Of a DNA stretch of 64,000 nt, positions 43,060 to 55,153 are shown piece by piece. Each line of letters starts with the position of its first letter. The first letter of the stretch is position 1. The stretch is taken from contig CM119270.1 in assembly GCA_051294375.1 (NCBI GenBank), positions 14,347,247 through 14,411,246 of the forward strand. The letters are read 5' to 3'. The notes under the pieces were generated by a model. That model made no database searches and was not told the origin of the DNA. It saw only the letters and a program-made list of their open reading frames with translations. The stretch comes from Paraspadella gotoi. Lineage: Eukaryota; Chaetognatha. Position numbers and translations under genes: made by a program.

Positions 43060-43242
43060 CTTGATGTCGTCGTCGTCGTTCGACTTTGTCTGCGTTGAAA
43101 CAGACTGTTTTGTCTCATCGAGAGAGTAAAAAATTTCATGGTCACTTCTTCCCTTTTTTAAAGCATATACATAATGAGAAGTGTTAGGAGGGAAGGGATG
43201 GAGGAGCGGGAAAGGATAGCGGCCGCGGCGAGGTGTGTGTGT

Positions 43243-43286
<44 letters not shown>

Positions 43287-43454
43287 AGAGAAGAGAGAGA
43301 GAGAGAGTAGGAGAGAGAGAGAGAAGATACTGGCGCCAAGGTTTGACGCCGGATTAGCGCCGTCATCACGCTTGCCGCGAAATCCGGATAACGACGACGA
43401 CGGACGACGACGACATCGAAGATCGAAAAAAAGCAGAAAATTGAGGACCGGTCG

Positions 43455-43653
43455 AGGTGAGAGGGAGCGGGAGGTGAGTGGAGTGGAGATCAGTGGAGCG
43501 GAGTGAGAGGGAGCGGAGGTGAGTTGGAGTGGAGACTCAAGGTGTAGCGGAAGTGAGAGGGAGCTGAGATGAGTTGGAGTGGAGATCATGGTGGAGCGGA
43601 GGTTGCAGCGTGACAGAGGAGGTGACGTAGGGTGGCAGATGATGTGGAGATGG
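43455..43653 (+). repeat. 48-bp minisatellite, copy 4
   Basis: Recognisable four-unit array with many added and missing bases compared with 19857-20048 and 36339-36530. Confidence 0.8.
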
Positions 43654-44045
43654 AGCGAATGTTAGCGTGGGAAAAAGTTGCTGGCGAATAAACTTATGGA
43701 AAGGAGGTTTCTTAAAAAAATTTATAACATTAAACATACTTTATACATTTTATCATCATTAAACAATAATTTTTTTAAAATCGGCACCTTTGTATGAAAA
43801 TTTACGATATTGTAATTAAAATCACAATTAAAATTCCTACGTGTTTTATTTACATTCTTCTGAAACTCATATTTATAGTTTTTTTAAAATCGTTTTTTAA
43901 AATCGTATTGTAACCCATCTCTCCTTATTATCAAATAGTCCAACCCTTCAAGCCCAATCCGTAGCCCAACCCATAGCCCAACCCATCAAGAGGCTCCGGG
44001 AGCCGAGAAAAGCCTGATTACATTTTATCGACTCCTCTCTCTCCT

Positions 44046-44090
<45 letters not shown>

Positions 44091-45431
44091 ACTCTCTCTC
44101 TCTTTCTTCTCTCTCTCTCTCTCCTCTCTGCCAATCGGTTCTCACACGTCGAAAAAGAGACACGCGGCCAGTATTGGCCTAACCGGAAATTTGCCGTTTC
44201 CTGCCATCCCGGATTCGTCTCGCGTTGCCGGCCGCCCCTTTTTCTCCTTCCCTTCCCTACTTCTCCCTACCTTCTCTCCCTTTCCTTTCTTTCGCTAGTC
44301 CCTAATCCTTTAATCCCACACTTTCCTTTCCTTTTCCGTTCAACCTTTCAAATTCCTCGACTCTATGGGTTCTTTGGACATAATCATTAGGCCTGCACGA
44401 TCCTTGTTAGCCCGTACTTGTGCAATGTGCATCCCGAAAGAAATGCTGCTATGGCCTCTTCGGTTTTATTTTTCACCTTAACTTACCAACTCCTTCCTCA
44501 GATTTTGTCTCATAAAGGTGAAATAAAGAGAGCGTGTATTTCAAAAGAAAAGGTTAAACTTAATAAATTAATAAATAGTACTCGAAAAAGTATTGTTTTC
44601 TTATAGAATAAAATCATTAAAAGCATAGCTTCAGTTTGTTTCATACAGTGTATTTGAGATCGAGAATCGAATAAACATTTACATCGATTTTTCTTTAGCA
44701 AGAAAGCTATATATTAAAAATGGAAGACAAAACGACAACGATTTTTCTTTTAAGTTCCAACCGACCCACTCACATTAATATTTCCCCCAACCCTTCATAC
44801 AAACAATCATTCAATCCACCTACTACCAATTTAACAAATACATAAAAACACCTTTTCACCACCCTTAAATGGTGTTCGATTTAAAGTAATCCAACATTCC
44901 AACGTTTAATCCACCCCGCCACCGTTTAAGGGGTTCTCGACCCCCTAAAACAACCACTCCGCCATTTCCCCCTCCCGCCAAAGCCAAGGGGCACAACAGG
45001 GGTCAAGCCAATGCAATAAATTGGCTGGCTCAGCTCCGCCACCTCCGGAAAACGATTCCCCTCAGTATATTATAAATTGGGGCCAAACCGCCGGGCCGGA
45101 AAGAAGGGTCGGGGGGCTGGGGGGAAGGGTTGGGGTGGGGATAGGGTAAGGGAGCGGCGGCGGCTGCGGCGCCTCCTCTCACTTCTGCCCTTTGTCAATT
45201 TGTTTCTCCTTACTCGGGAGAAAAACCGATAGAAACGAGGACGCTCAAATCCGACGATGCGGAGACAAGTTACTAGTAATATTCATATTTATATAGTATT
45301 TATTAATTGTTATTTAAGATAAAATGAAGGAGAAAGAGGAATCGCAAAATGTCAATTATAAAATAATTGTTTAATAAACTCTTAGGTTGATTGAATGATA
45401 TTGTAATTTGGCATTTGTGGAAGACGATGCC

Positions 45432-45615
45432 GCGAACAGTTTACCGTCCGTTACACACAAAGTCCCGAACTTCGGATCGGGCTGTAGTCCGACACTACAG
45501 GTGGGTTAAACGCCCCGTCCCGCTTTTACTAGTGTGAATCAGCAGGGCGCGAACCCGAGTCCTTTGGGTTGGGAGGAGCTCGTGCTACCTCCGGCGCCAT
45601 AGGTGCTGCTGATTT
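45432..45615 (-). mobile_element. tRNA-derived SINE (left-arm copy)
   Basis: On the minus strand it reads GGCGCCGGAGGTAGCACGAG, then CTCCTCCCAACCCAAAGGAC and CGGGTTCGCGCCCTGCTG. This carries an A-box-like TAGCACGAGC (about 45576-45592) and a B-box-like GGGTTCGCGCC (about 45545-45557), spaced as in a tRNA head. Known: many invertebrate and vertebrate SINEs begin with this type of degraded tRNA with internal RNA polymerase III promoter boxes. The tRNA-unrelated body probably continues towards 45432. It is not a functional tRNA: the acceptor stem and anticodon arm cannot be completed. Confidence 0.5.
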
Positions 45616-45834
45616 TCGGACGAGTAGTTGGGTATGAAATACTACCACTACACATTATTAAATTATAGGCGTAAGAATCTTTACTTTAAGGGATGCATCG
45701 CCGCATGAGGAAAAGAGAAAGTATTCGCCAGTTTTCGTCATGGTGGGGAAAGTGAGCGAAAATTCCGTGGTAAGGAAGAGAGAAGATACGGGAGAGAGAG
45801 AGAGAGACTAAGAGGGTGAGGACCAGAACAGCAA

Positions 45835-45855
45835 ATGACGACGTCAAGTCGATGG
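45835..45855 (+). CDS. Candidate short coding exon with strong donor (very tentative)
   Basis: ATG (context GCAAATGAC) opens MTTSSRW and meets a near-ideal donor TGG|GTAAGTAC at 45856. The inverted arm keeps the donor (GGGTAAGTACGCG) but not the ATG. No downstream exon was found, so chance is likely. Confidence 0.15.
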
Positions 45856-46539
45856 GTAAGTACGCGTGTTGGAAGCATGGATTTGCCCAGACGAGAAAAT
45901 TATTTTCGAAAAATTAATTATTTAGTTTAATTTATGATCATATTTTGATTTTTGACGATTGTACTTTTGGGTTTGTATGTATGTATTCTATGCTGTTTTG
46001 CTTTTATTACTTCTAGTTCTAATCAAAGTTGTCCTTCCTGTTTTTGCTTTCAATTTTCTCTTCTTTCGGTTAGACATCCGATTATACTTTTAACTTTTTA
46101 CCAAAAAGTTTTCAGTTTTATATATTATATATACTTTGGTTTCATTTTCAGTTTCAATTCTGAATCCACAAACTTCTTTTTCAGCCTAAAACCGCCTATA
46201 TTCCGTTTTAGGGCTCCACTGCTTTTAGTTCTCTCTCCTCCAGTATAAAAAAAAACTTCCAGTTCCCCCCCCCCAAGGGCTTCGATTTTTTCTCCGACTC
46301 CGCATTAGAAGGTGTCACGTTTTGGGCCACATATCTGGGATTCGTCGTTCGGTGGGAGCGGTGGGTGGACGCGTGGGGAGTTGTGTGGTCTGAGGCGTGG
46401 GCAAAAGAGGTCGTGCGAGAGAAGGAGGCGAGGTTGCGCCTTATCTCGAATCGCAGTCAACCGGAAAAAGTAAATCCTTTTCTACCTGAGAGACGGAGTC
46501 ACCGAATAACGAGAGAAACGCGTAGAGGATTCTGATATT

Positions 46540-46760
46540 CTGAGAGAGAGCAGAAGAAGAGAGGAGGGAGAGAGAGAGAACGAGAGAGAGACTAGAAAGG
46601 AGGGAGGAAGGAGAGAGAGAGAAGAGAGAGATTGATTGATTAGTATATGATAGGAAGAAAGAGTACTAGACATGAGAGAGAGAGAGAGAGAGAAGAGAGA
46701 GATAGAGAGAGAGACCGAGAGAGGAGAAGAGAGAGAAAGAGAGAGAGAGAGAGACCAAGA
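46540..46760 (+). repeat. Interrupted GA-rich block
   Basis: Degenerate (GA)n with unique interruptions. Mirrored by CT-rich 51836-52080. Confidence 0.85.
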
Positions 46761-47899
46761 AAAAAAAATAAAGAAAGAAAGAAGGAAGGAAGAAAGAGCT
46801 AGACAGAGAGATATGTCCATGAACAAGAAACTCGTTATTTATTCCCTCCTGGCTTCGCACCTTTTCCGAGGCAATTTGTCCTTTTCCCTTCCTTTCCTTA
46901 ATTTCTTTCCTTTCCTCCCTTTTCCTCCGATCTCCTCCCATTTTCCTCCCTCCTTTGCGCTTTGGGCATTTTTGATTACGTCATAGTTTATGGCAGATTC
47001 GGGTGCCATCGTCATCGGATGCGCTTGACCCGAGGACAAAAGGTAGGTGGGGCGACTGGGGCGTGAGCGCAGGGCCGACGTGGCAAGAAACCGTAGCATG
47101 ATTTTTAAGGCGAGCGTGGCGCCAACGTGGCAATATATCGTGGCAGAGCGTGATTTGGCCTCGGCGTGGCGAAACGTGACCTCGGAGCGAACGTTTCGTT
47201 TTCCAATCATAAGCAAAGTTTGGTTTCGCCTCATAACTGACCACTGGCGCCGCCGCAACTGGAGCAGCGACCGCCGCAGCAGAAGCAGCGGCCGCAGCAG
47301 AAGCAGCGGCCGATTTTTCCCGTCTTCCCAACATTTTACCCGATTTCTTTACCCACTCGCTGCCTCTTGATAGACAATGACATCGACCGAGCAGACTGCC
47401 ACCCAATGTTTTATCAACAAACCCGCAATCAGCCTCTGGTCAATGAAGGAACCAAATTGATACGCCTCCTTCTCTCCTTCCCCTCTCCCGTATCACCCCC
47501 GCGTCCCAAACTCTTTCCATTCCTTTCAACACCATCACCATCGCCACCACTATCACCATCACCACCACAACCTCCATCCTAACCCTTCACCCCCGACTCC
47601 ATCTCCATCTGAGGGCGGGAGACTTCTGGTCAAAAAAAAAGAAGAGAGAATCTCCGAATCTCGGATCCGCCTTTTCAGACGACGGAATGAAAATCCGATG
47701 TTATGTTGATATAAAATTATAAATTTATTAAGTATATTAATTAAATTCCGTCTTTGGTAAAATGACCAGGCTCTTGTTTCAATAGTTATGTGATTTAATG
47801 TTGTTTTAAAATGATATTCGTTTGTTATAAAACTCGGTTCCATCGTCATAAATTCTCTTGTCATCTGACCCAAAGCTTTTAGTGGGCCTTTTGTTATGC

Positions 47900-48240
47900 T
47901 AGTCGCCGTCGTCGTCATTGTCGTCGTCGTCGCCGTCGTCGTGGTCATCGTCGTCGTCGTCGCCTTCATCTCTCGCTAGCATTGGCTGCGCTCAACTGCG
48001 TCAGTTTCTCACTCTTTTTTAACTTTTTCTTTCTAAGTTTTTTTCCTTTTGTTTTTTATATCTTTTCGTCCTGCAAAAAGTAACTTGGAGAAGACGACGA
48101 CTGCGACGACGACGACGACGACGACGGAGGGCGCTCAAATAACAATGACGTATTATGTTCATTTGTTTCAGGTCTGGATGACGAACGTCTCGCATTAAAA
48201 AGAAACGCCGACGACGACGACGACGACGACGAGTTACAAC
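47900..48240 (+). repeat. GTC and GAC trinucleotide tracts
   Basis: (GTC)n at 47900-47970, (GAC)n at 48095-48127 and 48208-48231. No coding support. Confidence 0.85.
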
Positions 48241-48479
48241 TTTCTTCAACGCTTTTATTAGGATGAATCGTTCGTCTCCTGCAACCAACAGGTTTTTCTT
48301 TGTCGTCGTTTCGCCTTTTAATTAATCGTCGCTTCGAAGGAGATGAGAAAAGAACCAGTTCTCTTTCTTCTCTTTTCTCTTTCTTCTCTTTTTTTTCTTC
48401 TCTTTTTCTTTCTTCGTCCGAAAAGTCAACAAACAGGGAATAAACAAGAATTTCAACTTTTTTCGACGAAAGACGAAAA

Positions 48480-48714
48480 NNNNNNNNNNNNNNNNNNNNN
48501 NNNNNNNNNNNNNNNNNNNNNNNNNNNNNNNNNNNNNNNNNNNNNNNNNNNNNNNNNNNNNNNNNNNNNNNNNNNNNNNNNNNNNNNNNNNNNNNNNNNN
48601 NNNNNNNNNNNNNNNNNNNNNNNNNNNNNNNNNNNNNNNNNNNNNNNNNNNNNNNNNNNNNNNNNNNNNNNNNNNNNNNNNNNNNNNNNNNNNNNNNNNN
48701 NNNNNNNNNNNNNN
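48480..48714. other. Assembly gap, 235 N
   Basis: The mirrored arm continues through the equivalent position (about 49738-49934), so the missing sequence is probably CT-repeat rich and about 200 bp long. Confidence 1.
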
Positions 48715-48912
48715 CAAAACATAAGTTTGCTTAAATGATGTTTAAATTCAAAACAATAGGAATTTCCTAGTCTTTTTTAGTTAAAACAAAGGTGCTAGTA
48801 TGTAAATTTCTAACCTGTTGCCAAACCAGATTTTAAGATTATTGGACATAGTATGACAAAGAAAACATTGTTTTTTCCCGAACCCACTAATCTCTAACAA
48901 ATATTTATATCA

Positions 48913-49514
48913 CAAGGGTTAGACATCCTGACCACCTCCGCATCAACACATGCCACTAATCCATTCTCATTTTCCTTGTGATTCCGCATTAACGAGACTC
49001 TTTCTTTTGCCTAATTTCTGTACATATTTCTTTTTTCCTGAGGGTTCCATTTATTTCCTTTCCCACTAGGGAATTCTTAGACCACAGCGATCTCATAGAA
49101 AATATTCGACTTTCGATATTTCTTCCTTTCTTTCTCCACCATCCTTCCATCCCTCCTTTCCTATGGGATCACACCAATCCAAGAGAAGAAAGAAATGAAA
49201 GACAGCCTGAGAAAGAAGAAAGAAAGAAGGAAAGAAAGAGAGAAAGAAAGAAAGAAAGAAAGAAAAGGAAAGATTAGAAAGAATTAAAAGAAAAGGAAAG
49301 AAGAAAGGGAAGTGAAGGAAAAACAACGTTAAATAAAAAACAAAGAACATGGCGGTGAAAAGGGCGCCCGGCGCCCCTCTGGACTAATTGCGCTGGCCAA
49401 AAAACACAATGGCGGCAGACAATTGAGAGCTAAAAAAAAATTGGCAGCGTCGACGCCCATGCAGGGGGAGGAATTTGGGGGGGTGTTGATATAAATATTT
49501 TTTGGGGGTTGTGA
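48913..49514. other. Unique centre of the 4.7-kb inverted repeat
   Basis: About 600 bp not mirrored in either arm. Contains a GAAA-rich tract at 49210-49270 and a small GGGCGCCC palindrome near 49360. No gene. Confidence 0.6.
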
Positions 49515-49835
49515 TATAAATAATTTGATTAGTTAGGAGTTTAGTGACGGTTCGGGGAAAAAACAATGTTTTCTTTGTCATACTATGTTCCATAATTCTT
49601 AAAATCTGGTATTTTGGCATACAGGTTTAGAAATTTTACATTACTAGCACCTTTGTTTTGACTAACAAAAGACTAGGAAATCCTATTTGTTTTGAAATAT
49701 AATTAAAACCTTATTTTAAGCAGATTATTTTGGCGACACAAGATGTTAACACATAATGCACCTCCAGGAAAATCTTTTAAAAAACGTCACGGATGCCGTT
49801 CAAGGGACTTTTCTCATTTCACGCCAACCTGTATT

Positions 49836-49841
49836 CTCTCT

Positions 49842-49897
<56 letters not shown>

Positions 49898-49923
49898 CAT
49901 ACTCATCTACATCTCTCTCTCTC
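49836..49923 (+). repeat. (CT)n microsatellite
   Basis: Interrupted CT repeat. It occupies the position of the 235-N gap in the mirrored arm. Confidence 0.92.
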
Positions 49924-51891
49924 AATAATCATCCGTCTTTCGTCTTTACGTCGAACAAAAGCTTGAAATTCTTGTTTTATTACCCATGAAATTTTGGACT
50001 TTCGGACGAAGAAGAAAACGAGAGAAAAAAAAGAGCAAGAAAGACGAAAAGAGAAGCAAAGAGACACTGGTTTTTTCTCACATATCTCCCTTCGAAGCGG
50101 ACGAATTAATTAAAAGGCGAAACGACGACAAGAAAAACCTGTTGGATTCAGGAGACGAACGATTCACCTAATAAAAGCTTTGAAGAAAGTTGATAAACTC
50201 GTCGTCGTCGATAGTCGTCGTCGTCGTCCGTCGGCGTCGTCACGTCGTTCGTCGTCATCGGCGTCGTACGTTCGTTTTCTTTTTAATGCCGGAGCCGTTC
50301 GATCATCCCATACCCTGAAACAAATGGAACATAAATTACGTCCCTTATTGTTATTTGAGGCCTCCGCCTTCGTCCGTCGTCGTCGTCTCGTCGCAGTCTC
50401 CCGGACAGGACGCAAAGCATTCATTCAAAATAACAAAAAGGAAAAAAATTAGAAGAAATGTTAAAAAAAGAGTGAAACTGACGTCAGTTGAGCGCACAGC
50501 CAATTGCTCGCGAGACGATGAAGGCGACGACGGCGACGCATGACACGACGACGGCGACGACGCACCGGACAACTACGAGACGGCGACTGGGCATAACAAA
50601 AGGCACTAAAAGCTTTGGTCAGCATGACAAGGAGAATTTTATGGACAGATGGAACCGAGGTTTTATAACAACGAATATCAATTTTAAAAACATTAAATCA
50701 CTAACTATTCTATACAAGAGCCCTGGTCATTTTTCCAAGACAGCGAATTTAATTTTTTTAAAAAAATTTATAAATTTAAATTAAATTAATAATTTTATAA
50801 CAAATACTCGGATCTTTCATTTCCGTCGTCTGCAAAAGGCGGAAGCCGAGATTCGGAGTTCTCTTCTTTTTTTTTTTTCTTGCAGAAGTTCTCCCGCCTC
50901 AGATGGAGATGGAAGTCGGGGTGAAGGGTTTGGATGGGGTTGTTCGGTCGGTGATGGTGATAGTGGGTCGGCCGATGGTGATTGTTGTTTGAATGAATGG
51001 AAGAGTTGGGATCGCTCGGTCGGCTGATACGCGCGAGAGGGAGGAGCAGACGAGTACGTATCCAATATTTGGTATTCTTTCCATTGACCGGAGGCTTGAT
51101 TGCGGGTTTTGTTGATAAAAAATTGGCGTGCAGTTTTGCTCGGTCCTATTCTTTCGCTCTATTCAGCGAGGCGCGAGTCGGCGTAAAGAAATCGGCGTTA
51201 TAAAATTGTTGGGAAGACGAGGCGAAAACATCGGCCTCCTGCTTCCTGCTGCGGTCCTGCTTCTGGCTGCGGCGGTCGCTTTGCTCCAGTATGCGGCGGC
51301 GCAGTTGGGTCAGTTATGAGTGCGAAACCAAACTATCTTCGCTATGATTGAAACGTAAACGTTCGCTCGCACGGGTCACAGTTTTTTCGCCACCGCCGAG
51401 GCCAAATCCCACGCTCTGCCACGATATTATACTGCCACGTTGGACGCACCACCTGTCGTCGCCCTAAAAATCTGCTCCTCGGTTTCTTGCCACGTCGGCC
51501 CTGCCCGCTCACGCCCCCAGTCGCCCCCACTACCTTTTGTCCCCGGGCTTCAGCCGCCGTCCTCGAATGACCGATGCATCGAATTCTGCCATTAACTATG
51601 ACGTATATCCAAGCAATGGCCAAATGCGCAAGGAGGGAGGAAAATGCTGAGTGAGATCGGAGGAAAAGGGAGTAAGGACAAGAATTAGCGAAAGGAAGGG
51701 AAAAAGGACAAAATTGCCTCGGACAAATGGTGCGAAGCCAGGAGGGGAATAAATAACGAGTTCTTGTTCATGGCTATTTCTCTTTCTGTTCTCTTAGCTT
51801 CTTTCTTCCTGCTCCTCTTTCTTTCTTTATTTTTTTATTCTCTTTCTCTCTCATCTCTCTCTCTCTCTCTCTCTCTCTTTCTTCTCTTCTC

Positions 51892-51931
<40 letters not shown>

Positions 51932-53035
51932 CTCTCTGCTCTAGCCTCTTTCTCTCCTTATAATAATACTAAATCAAATCAAATAAAACTCTCTCTTCTC
52001 TCTCTCTCTCTCCTCCTTTCTCATCTCTCTCTCTCTCTCTCTCTCTCCTCTCTCTCCTCTCTCTACTCAGAATATCAGATCCATCTACCTTCTCTCGTTT
52101 TCGGTCGACTTCCGTCTCTCATGAGTAGAAAATAGGATTTTACTTTTCCGGTTGACTGCGATATCCGAAGATTAGACGCGCACCTCGCTCCTCCTTCTTA
52201 TCGCACGACCTCTCTTCTTGCCCTACGCCTCAGACCATCACAAACTCCCCACGACGATTCCACCCACGCTCCCACGACGACGAATCCCAGATATGTGGCC
52301 CAAAACGTGCACCTTCTAGATGCGGAGTTCGCGTAGAACAAAAATCGAAGCCTTGGGGGGGGGGAACTGGAAGTTTTTTTTTATTACTTGGAGGGAGAGA
52401 TACTAAAAGCAGTGGAGCCCTAAACGGAATATTAGGCGGTTTTAGGCCTGAAAAAAGAAGTTTGTTGGATTCAGATATTGAACTGAAATGAACCAAAGTA
52501 TATATATATATAAAAACTGAAACCTTTTTGGTATAAATTAAAGTATAATCGGATGTCTAATCGAATAGCAGAGAAAATTGAAACAAACAGACAAGGACAA
52601 CTTTGATGCAACTAGACAGTAATTAATGGCAAAACGACATTAGAAATACCATTACATACAAAACCCAAAAGTACAATCGTCAAAAATCAAATATGATCAG
52701 TAAAAATCTAAACTAAATTTATTAACTTTTTCGGAAATAATTTTCTCGTCTGGTGCAAATCCATTCTTCCAACCGCGTACTTACCCATCGACCTTGACGT
52801 CCGTCAATTTGCTGTTCTGGTCCTCACCCTCTAGTCACTCTCTCTCTCTCCGTATCTTCTCATCTTCCTTACCACGGATTTTCCGCTCATCTTTCCCACA
52901 TGACGAAAACGAGCGCGAATACTTTCTCTTTTTCCTATGCGGCGATGCATCCCTTTAAAGTAAAGATGTTTACTCCTTATTAATCTTAATAACTGTGTAG
53001 TGGGTAGTATTCAATACCCAACTACTCGTCCGAAA

Positions 53036-53240
53036 TCAGCAGCACCTAAATGGCGCGCGCGAATACCGGTTAGCACGAGCTCCTTCCCAACCCAAAGTGA
53101 CCTCGGGTTCAGCCCCTGCTGCAATTCCACTAGTAAAGCGGGACGGGGCGTTTAACCACCTGTAGTGTCGGACTACAGGACCGATCGAAGTTTCGAGGCT
53201 TTGTGATGTAACTGGACGGTAAACTGTTCGCGGCACTCGT
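53036..53240 (+). mobile_element. tRNA-derived SINE (right-arm copy)
   Basis: Mirror copy of 45432-45615, here on the plus strand. A-box-like GGTTAGCACGAGCTCC at 53068-53083 and B-box-like GGGTTCAGCCCC at 53105-53116. Several bases differ from the left-arm copy. It is part of the inverted repeat, not an independent insertion. Confidence 0.5.
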
Positions 53241-54256
53241 CTATCCACAAATGCCCAATTACAATATTCATTCAATTAAACTAAGAGTTTTATTAACAAT
53301 ATTTTATAATTGCAATTTTTGCGATTCCTCTTTTCTTCATTTTATCTTACAATAAAATTAAATAAATACTATATAAATATGAATATTACTGCTACTCTGT
53401 CTCCGCTCGTCGCGATTTGAGCGTCCTTCGTTTCTATACGGTTTTTCTCCCGAGTAAGGAGAAACAAATTGACAAAGGGCAGAAGTGAGAGGAAGGGCGC
53501 AGCCGCGCCGTTCACCTATACCCTATCCCACCCAACCCTTCCCAGCCCCCGCTTTCTTTCCTGGCCCGGCGGTTTGGCCACCAATTTTCATTATACTGTA
53601 GCGGGATATCGTTTTCCGCAAGAGGTGGCGGAAGCTGAGCCAGCCAATTTATTGCTGGTTTGACCCCTGTTGTGCCCTTGGCTTTGCGGCAGGGGGAATA
53701 GTGCGGCAGTGGTTGTTTTTAGGGTCGAGACCCTTTAAACGGTGGCGGGGTTGAAATTAAACGTCTGGAGATGTTGGATTTACTTTAATCGCAACCCATT
53801 TAGGGTGGTGAAAAGGTTATTTTATGTATTTGTTAATTGGTAGTAGTGGATTGGATGATTGGTTTGTTAGAAGGTTGGGGGAATATTAAATGGATGGCGT
53901 CGTTTGGACACTTAAAAGAATACAATCGCTTGTCGTTTTGTCTTCATTCTTTAATAAATAGCTTACTTGCTAAAGAAAAATCGATTCTGTAAATTGTATT
54001 ATTCGATTTCGATCTCAAATACACTGTATCGGAAAAACTGAGCTATCTTTTAAATGTATTTTCATTCTATATGAACAAAACGGTTTATACTTCATCTATT
54101 CGACCGTTATCATTTACTTAATTTATTATCAGATTTACCTTTTACCTTTTAGAAATACAGTCCCACGCTCCTTCTTTATTTTACCTTTATAGACAAAATC
54201 TGAGAAGGAGTTGGTAGTAAGCTGAAATAAACCGAAGAAGGCATCAATCTCTTCAT

Positions 54257-54281
54257 NNNNNNNNNNNNNNNNNNNNNNNNN
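54257..54281. other. Assembly gap, exactly 25 N
   Basis: Closes the right arm of the 4.7-kb inverted repeat. Sequence beyond is unrelated. Confidence 1.
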
Positions 54282-54406
54282 CCAAAAAAAGGGGCCCATG
54301 GACTGTGGACGCGATGGTCATAAAAGTTTGAGAAAGTGATGAGAACAAAAAGATGTATAATGGGATGGAAATAAAAACCGCCTCTCCGCCAACGACCTCC
54401 ATCTCT

Positions 54407-54458
<52 letters not shown>

Positions 54459-55153
54459 AAGCAACTCTGGCGGCCGCAATCATCCGCCGCGTCGGGGGCG
54501 TGACTTTGGCGTCTTTCTTCGAGACGCTTGACCACGACGAGGAAGACGACGACGACGACGACGACGACGAAACGACCGAAAAATGGCACGAAATGACGCA
54601 TGAGCGAAGTTTTGTTTTGGGAAAAAATATGAGGGATATGAGAGAATGTGAGTGAGGGGTGAAAAATTGAGTAGGCGATGGATGAGGTGAGAAAATATGA
54701 AGAAAAGGGACGGAGAAAATATGAATTCTAAAAGAAAAAGAGAAATAAAAAGAGGTATAACTTAATGAAATTGGAAAAAAACCAATATAAAATTATCCAT
54801 CCATTTTATACATATTACATAAGCTTACTTGCCTCCTGACTTTGAACAGGCTATGGTGGGTGGGTGGACAGACTATTGTGATTTTAACGCATTTTTAGCT
54901 CAGTGATTAACTTTATCACATTGTTTTCTTGTTTATAAAATCGGGAGGAACCATCAAGTTTTTTTTTTTAAACTGGAATATGGAATGGAGCGCGAACAAC
55001 CCTTGGCCCCGCTAACCCGGTTCTAGCCCTTCGCTCCTCTTTACCAGATAAGCCAGACCTTTCCCTACCCCTCCCCCATCCACCCTCCACCCTCCCACCT
55101 CTTTACCAAGCCTCCTCCCAAACTTGAAGAAAATTTGTATTTGCAAAAGGAAA
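54282..55153. other. Non-coding region with (GCC)n and (GAC)n
   Basis: (GCC)17 at 54407-54458 and (GAC)n at 54545-54570. A frame translating them as poly-Ala then poly-Asp has no other protein-like features. The rest is A/G-rich. Confidence 0.55.
54407..54458 (+). repeat. (GCC)17 trinucleotide tract
   Basis: Uninterrupted GCC repeat, the purest of its kind in the window. Confidence 0.95.

Larger units (their letters stand above)
36931..45155 (+). repeat. Tandem unit copy 4
   Basis: Collinear with 13633-21513 of copy 1. The part matching 13633-20420 is about 4.7% longer (36931-44038). The last ~0.8 kb (44330-45150) is nearly identical to 20690-21510, with far fewer indels. Homology stops at AGGGTAAGGGAGC: copy 1 goes on into CT repeat and copy 4 into GGCGGCGG. 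Confidence 0.9.
44430..48912 (+). repeat. Left arm of ~4.7-kb inverted repeat
   Basis: Reverse complement of 49515-54256. Landmarks pair in mirrored order: unit tail 44430-45150 with 53520-54256; the SINE with its partner; the (GA)n block 46540-46760 with CT 51836-52080; GCC/GTC tracts at 47900-48240 with 50190-50560; and 48720-48912 with 49515-49735. Interrupted by a 235-N gap. Apart from the SINE, no supported gene. Confidence 0.9.
49515..54256 (-). repeat. Right arm of ~4.7-kb inverted repeat
   Basis: Reverse complement of 44430-48912 with frequent one-base indels and substitutions. It extends back into the unit tail found at 20790-21510 and 44430-45150, and terminates at a 25-N gap. Confidence 0.9.

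Noticed and set aside
46981-47406. Ala-rich 141-codon minus-strand frame
   Set aside because: Not preserved in the mirrored arm (51310-51620), where indels break it, and no motif is recognised.
53068-53116. Functional tRNA gene
   Set aside because: Only box-like words are present. The cloverleaf cannot be completed, so a SINE head is the better call.
44430-54256. Large DNA transposon with multi-kb terminal inverted repeats
   Set aside because: No transposase, no target-site duplication, and one arm includes part of an unrelated tandem unit.
54353-54655. Poly-Ala/poly-Asp frame
   Set aside because: Derives from (GCC)17 and (GAC)n. The remaining residues show no domain and the frame has no splice context.
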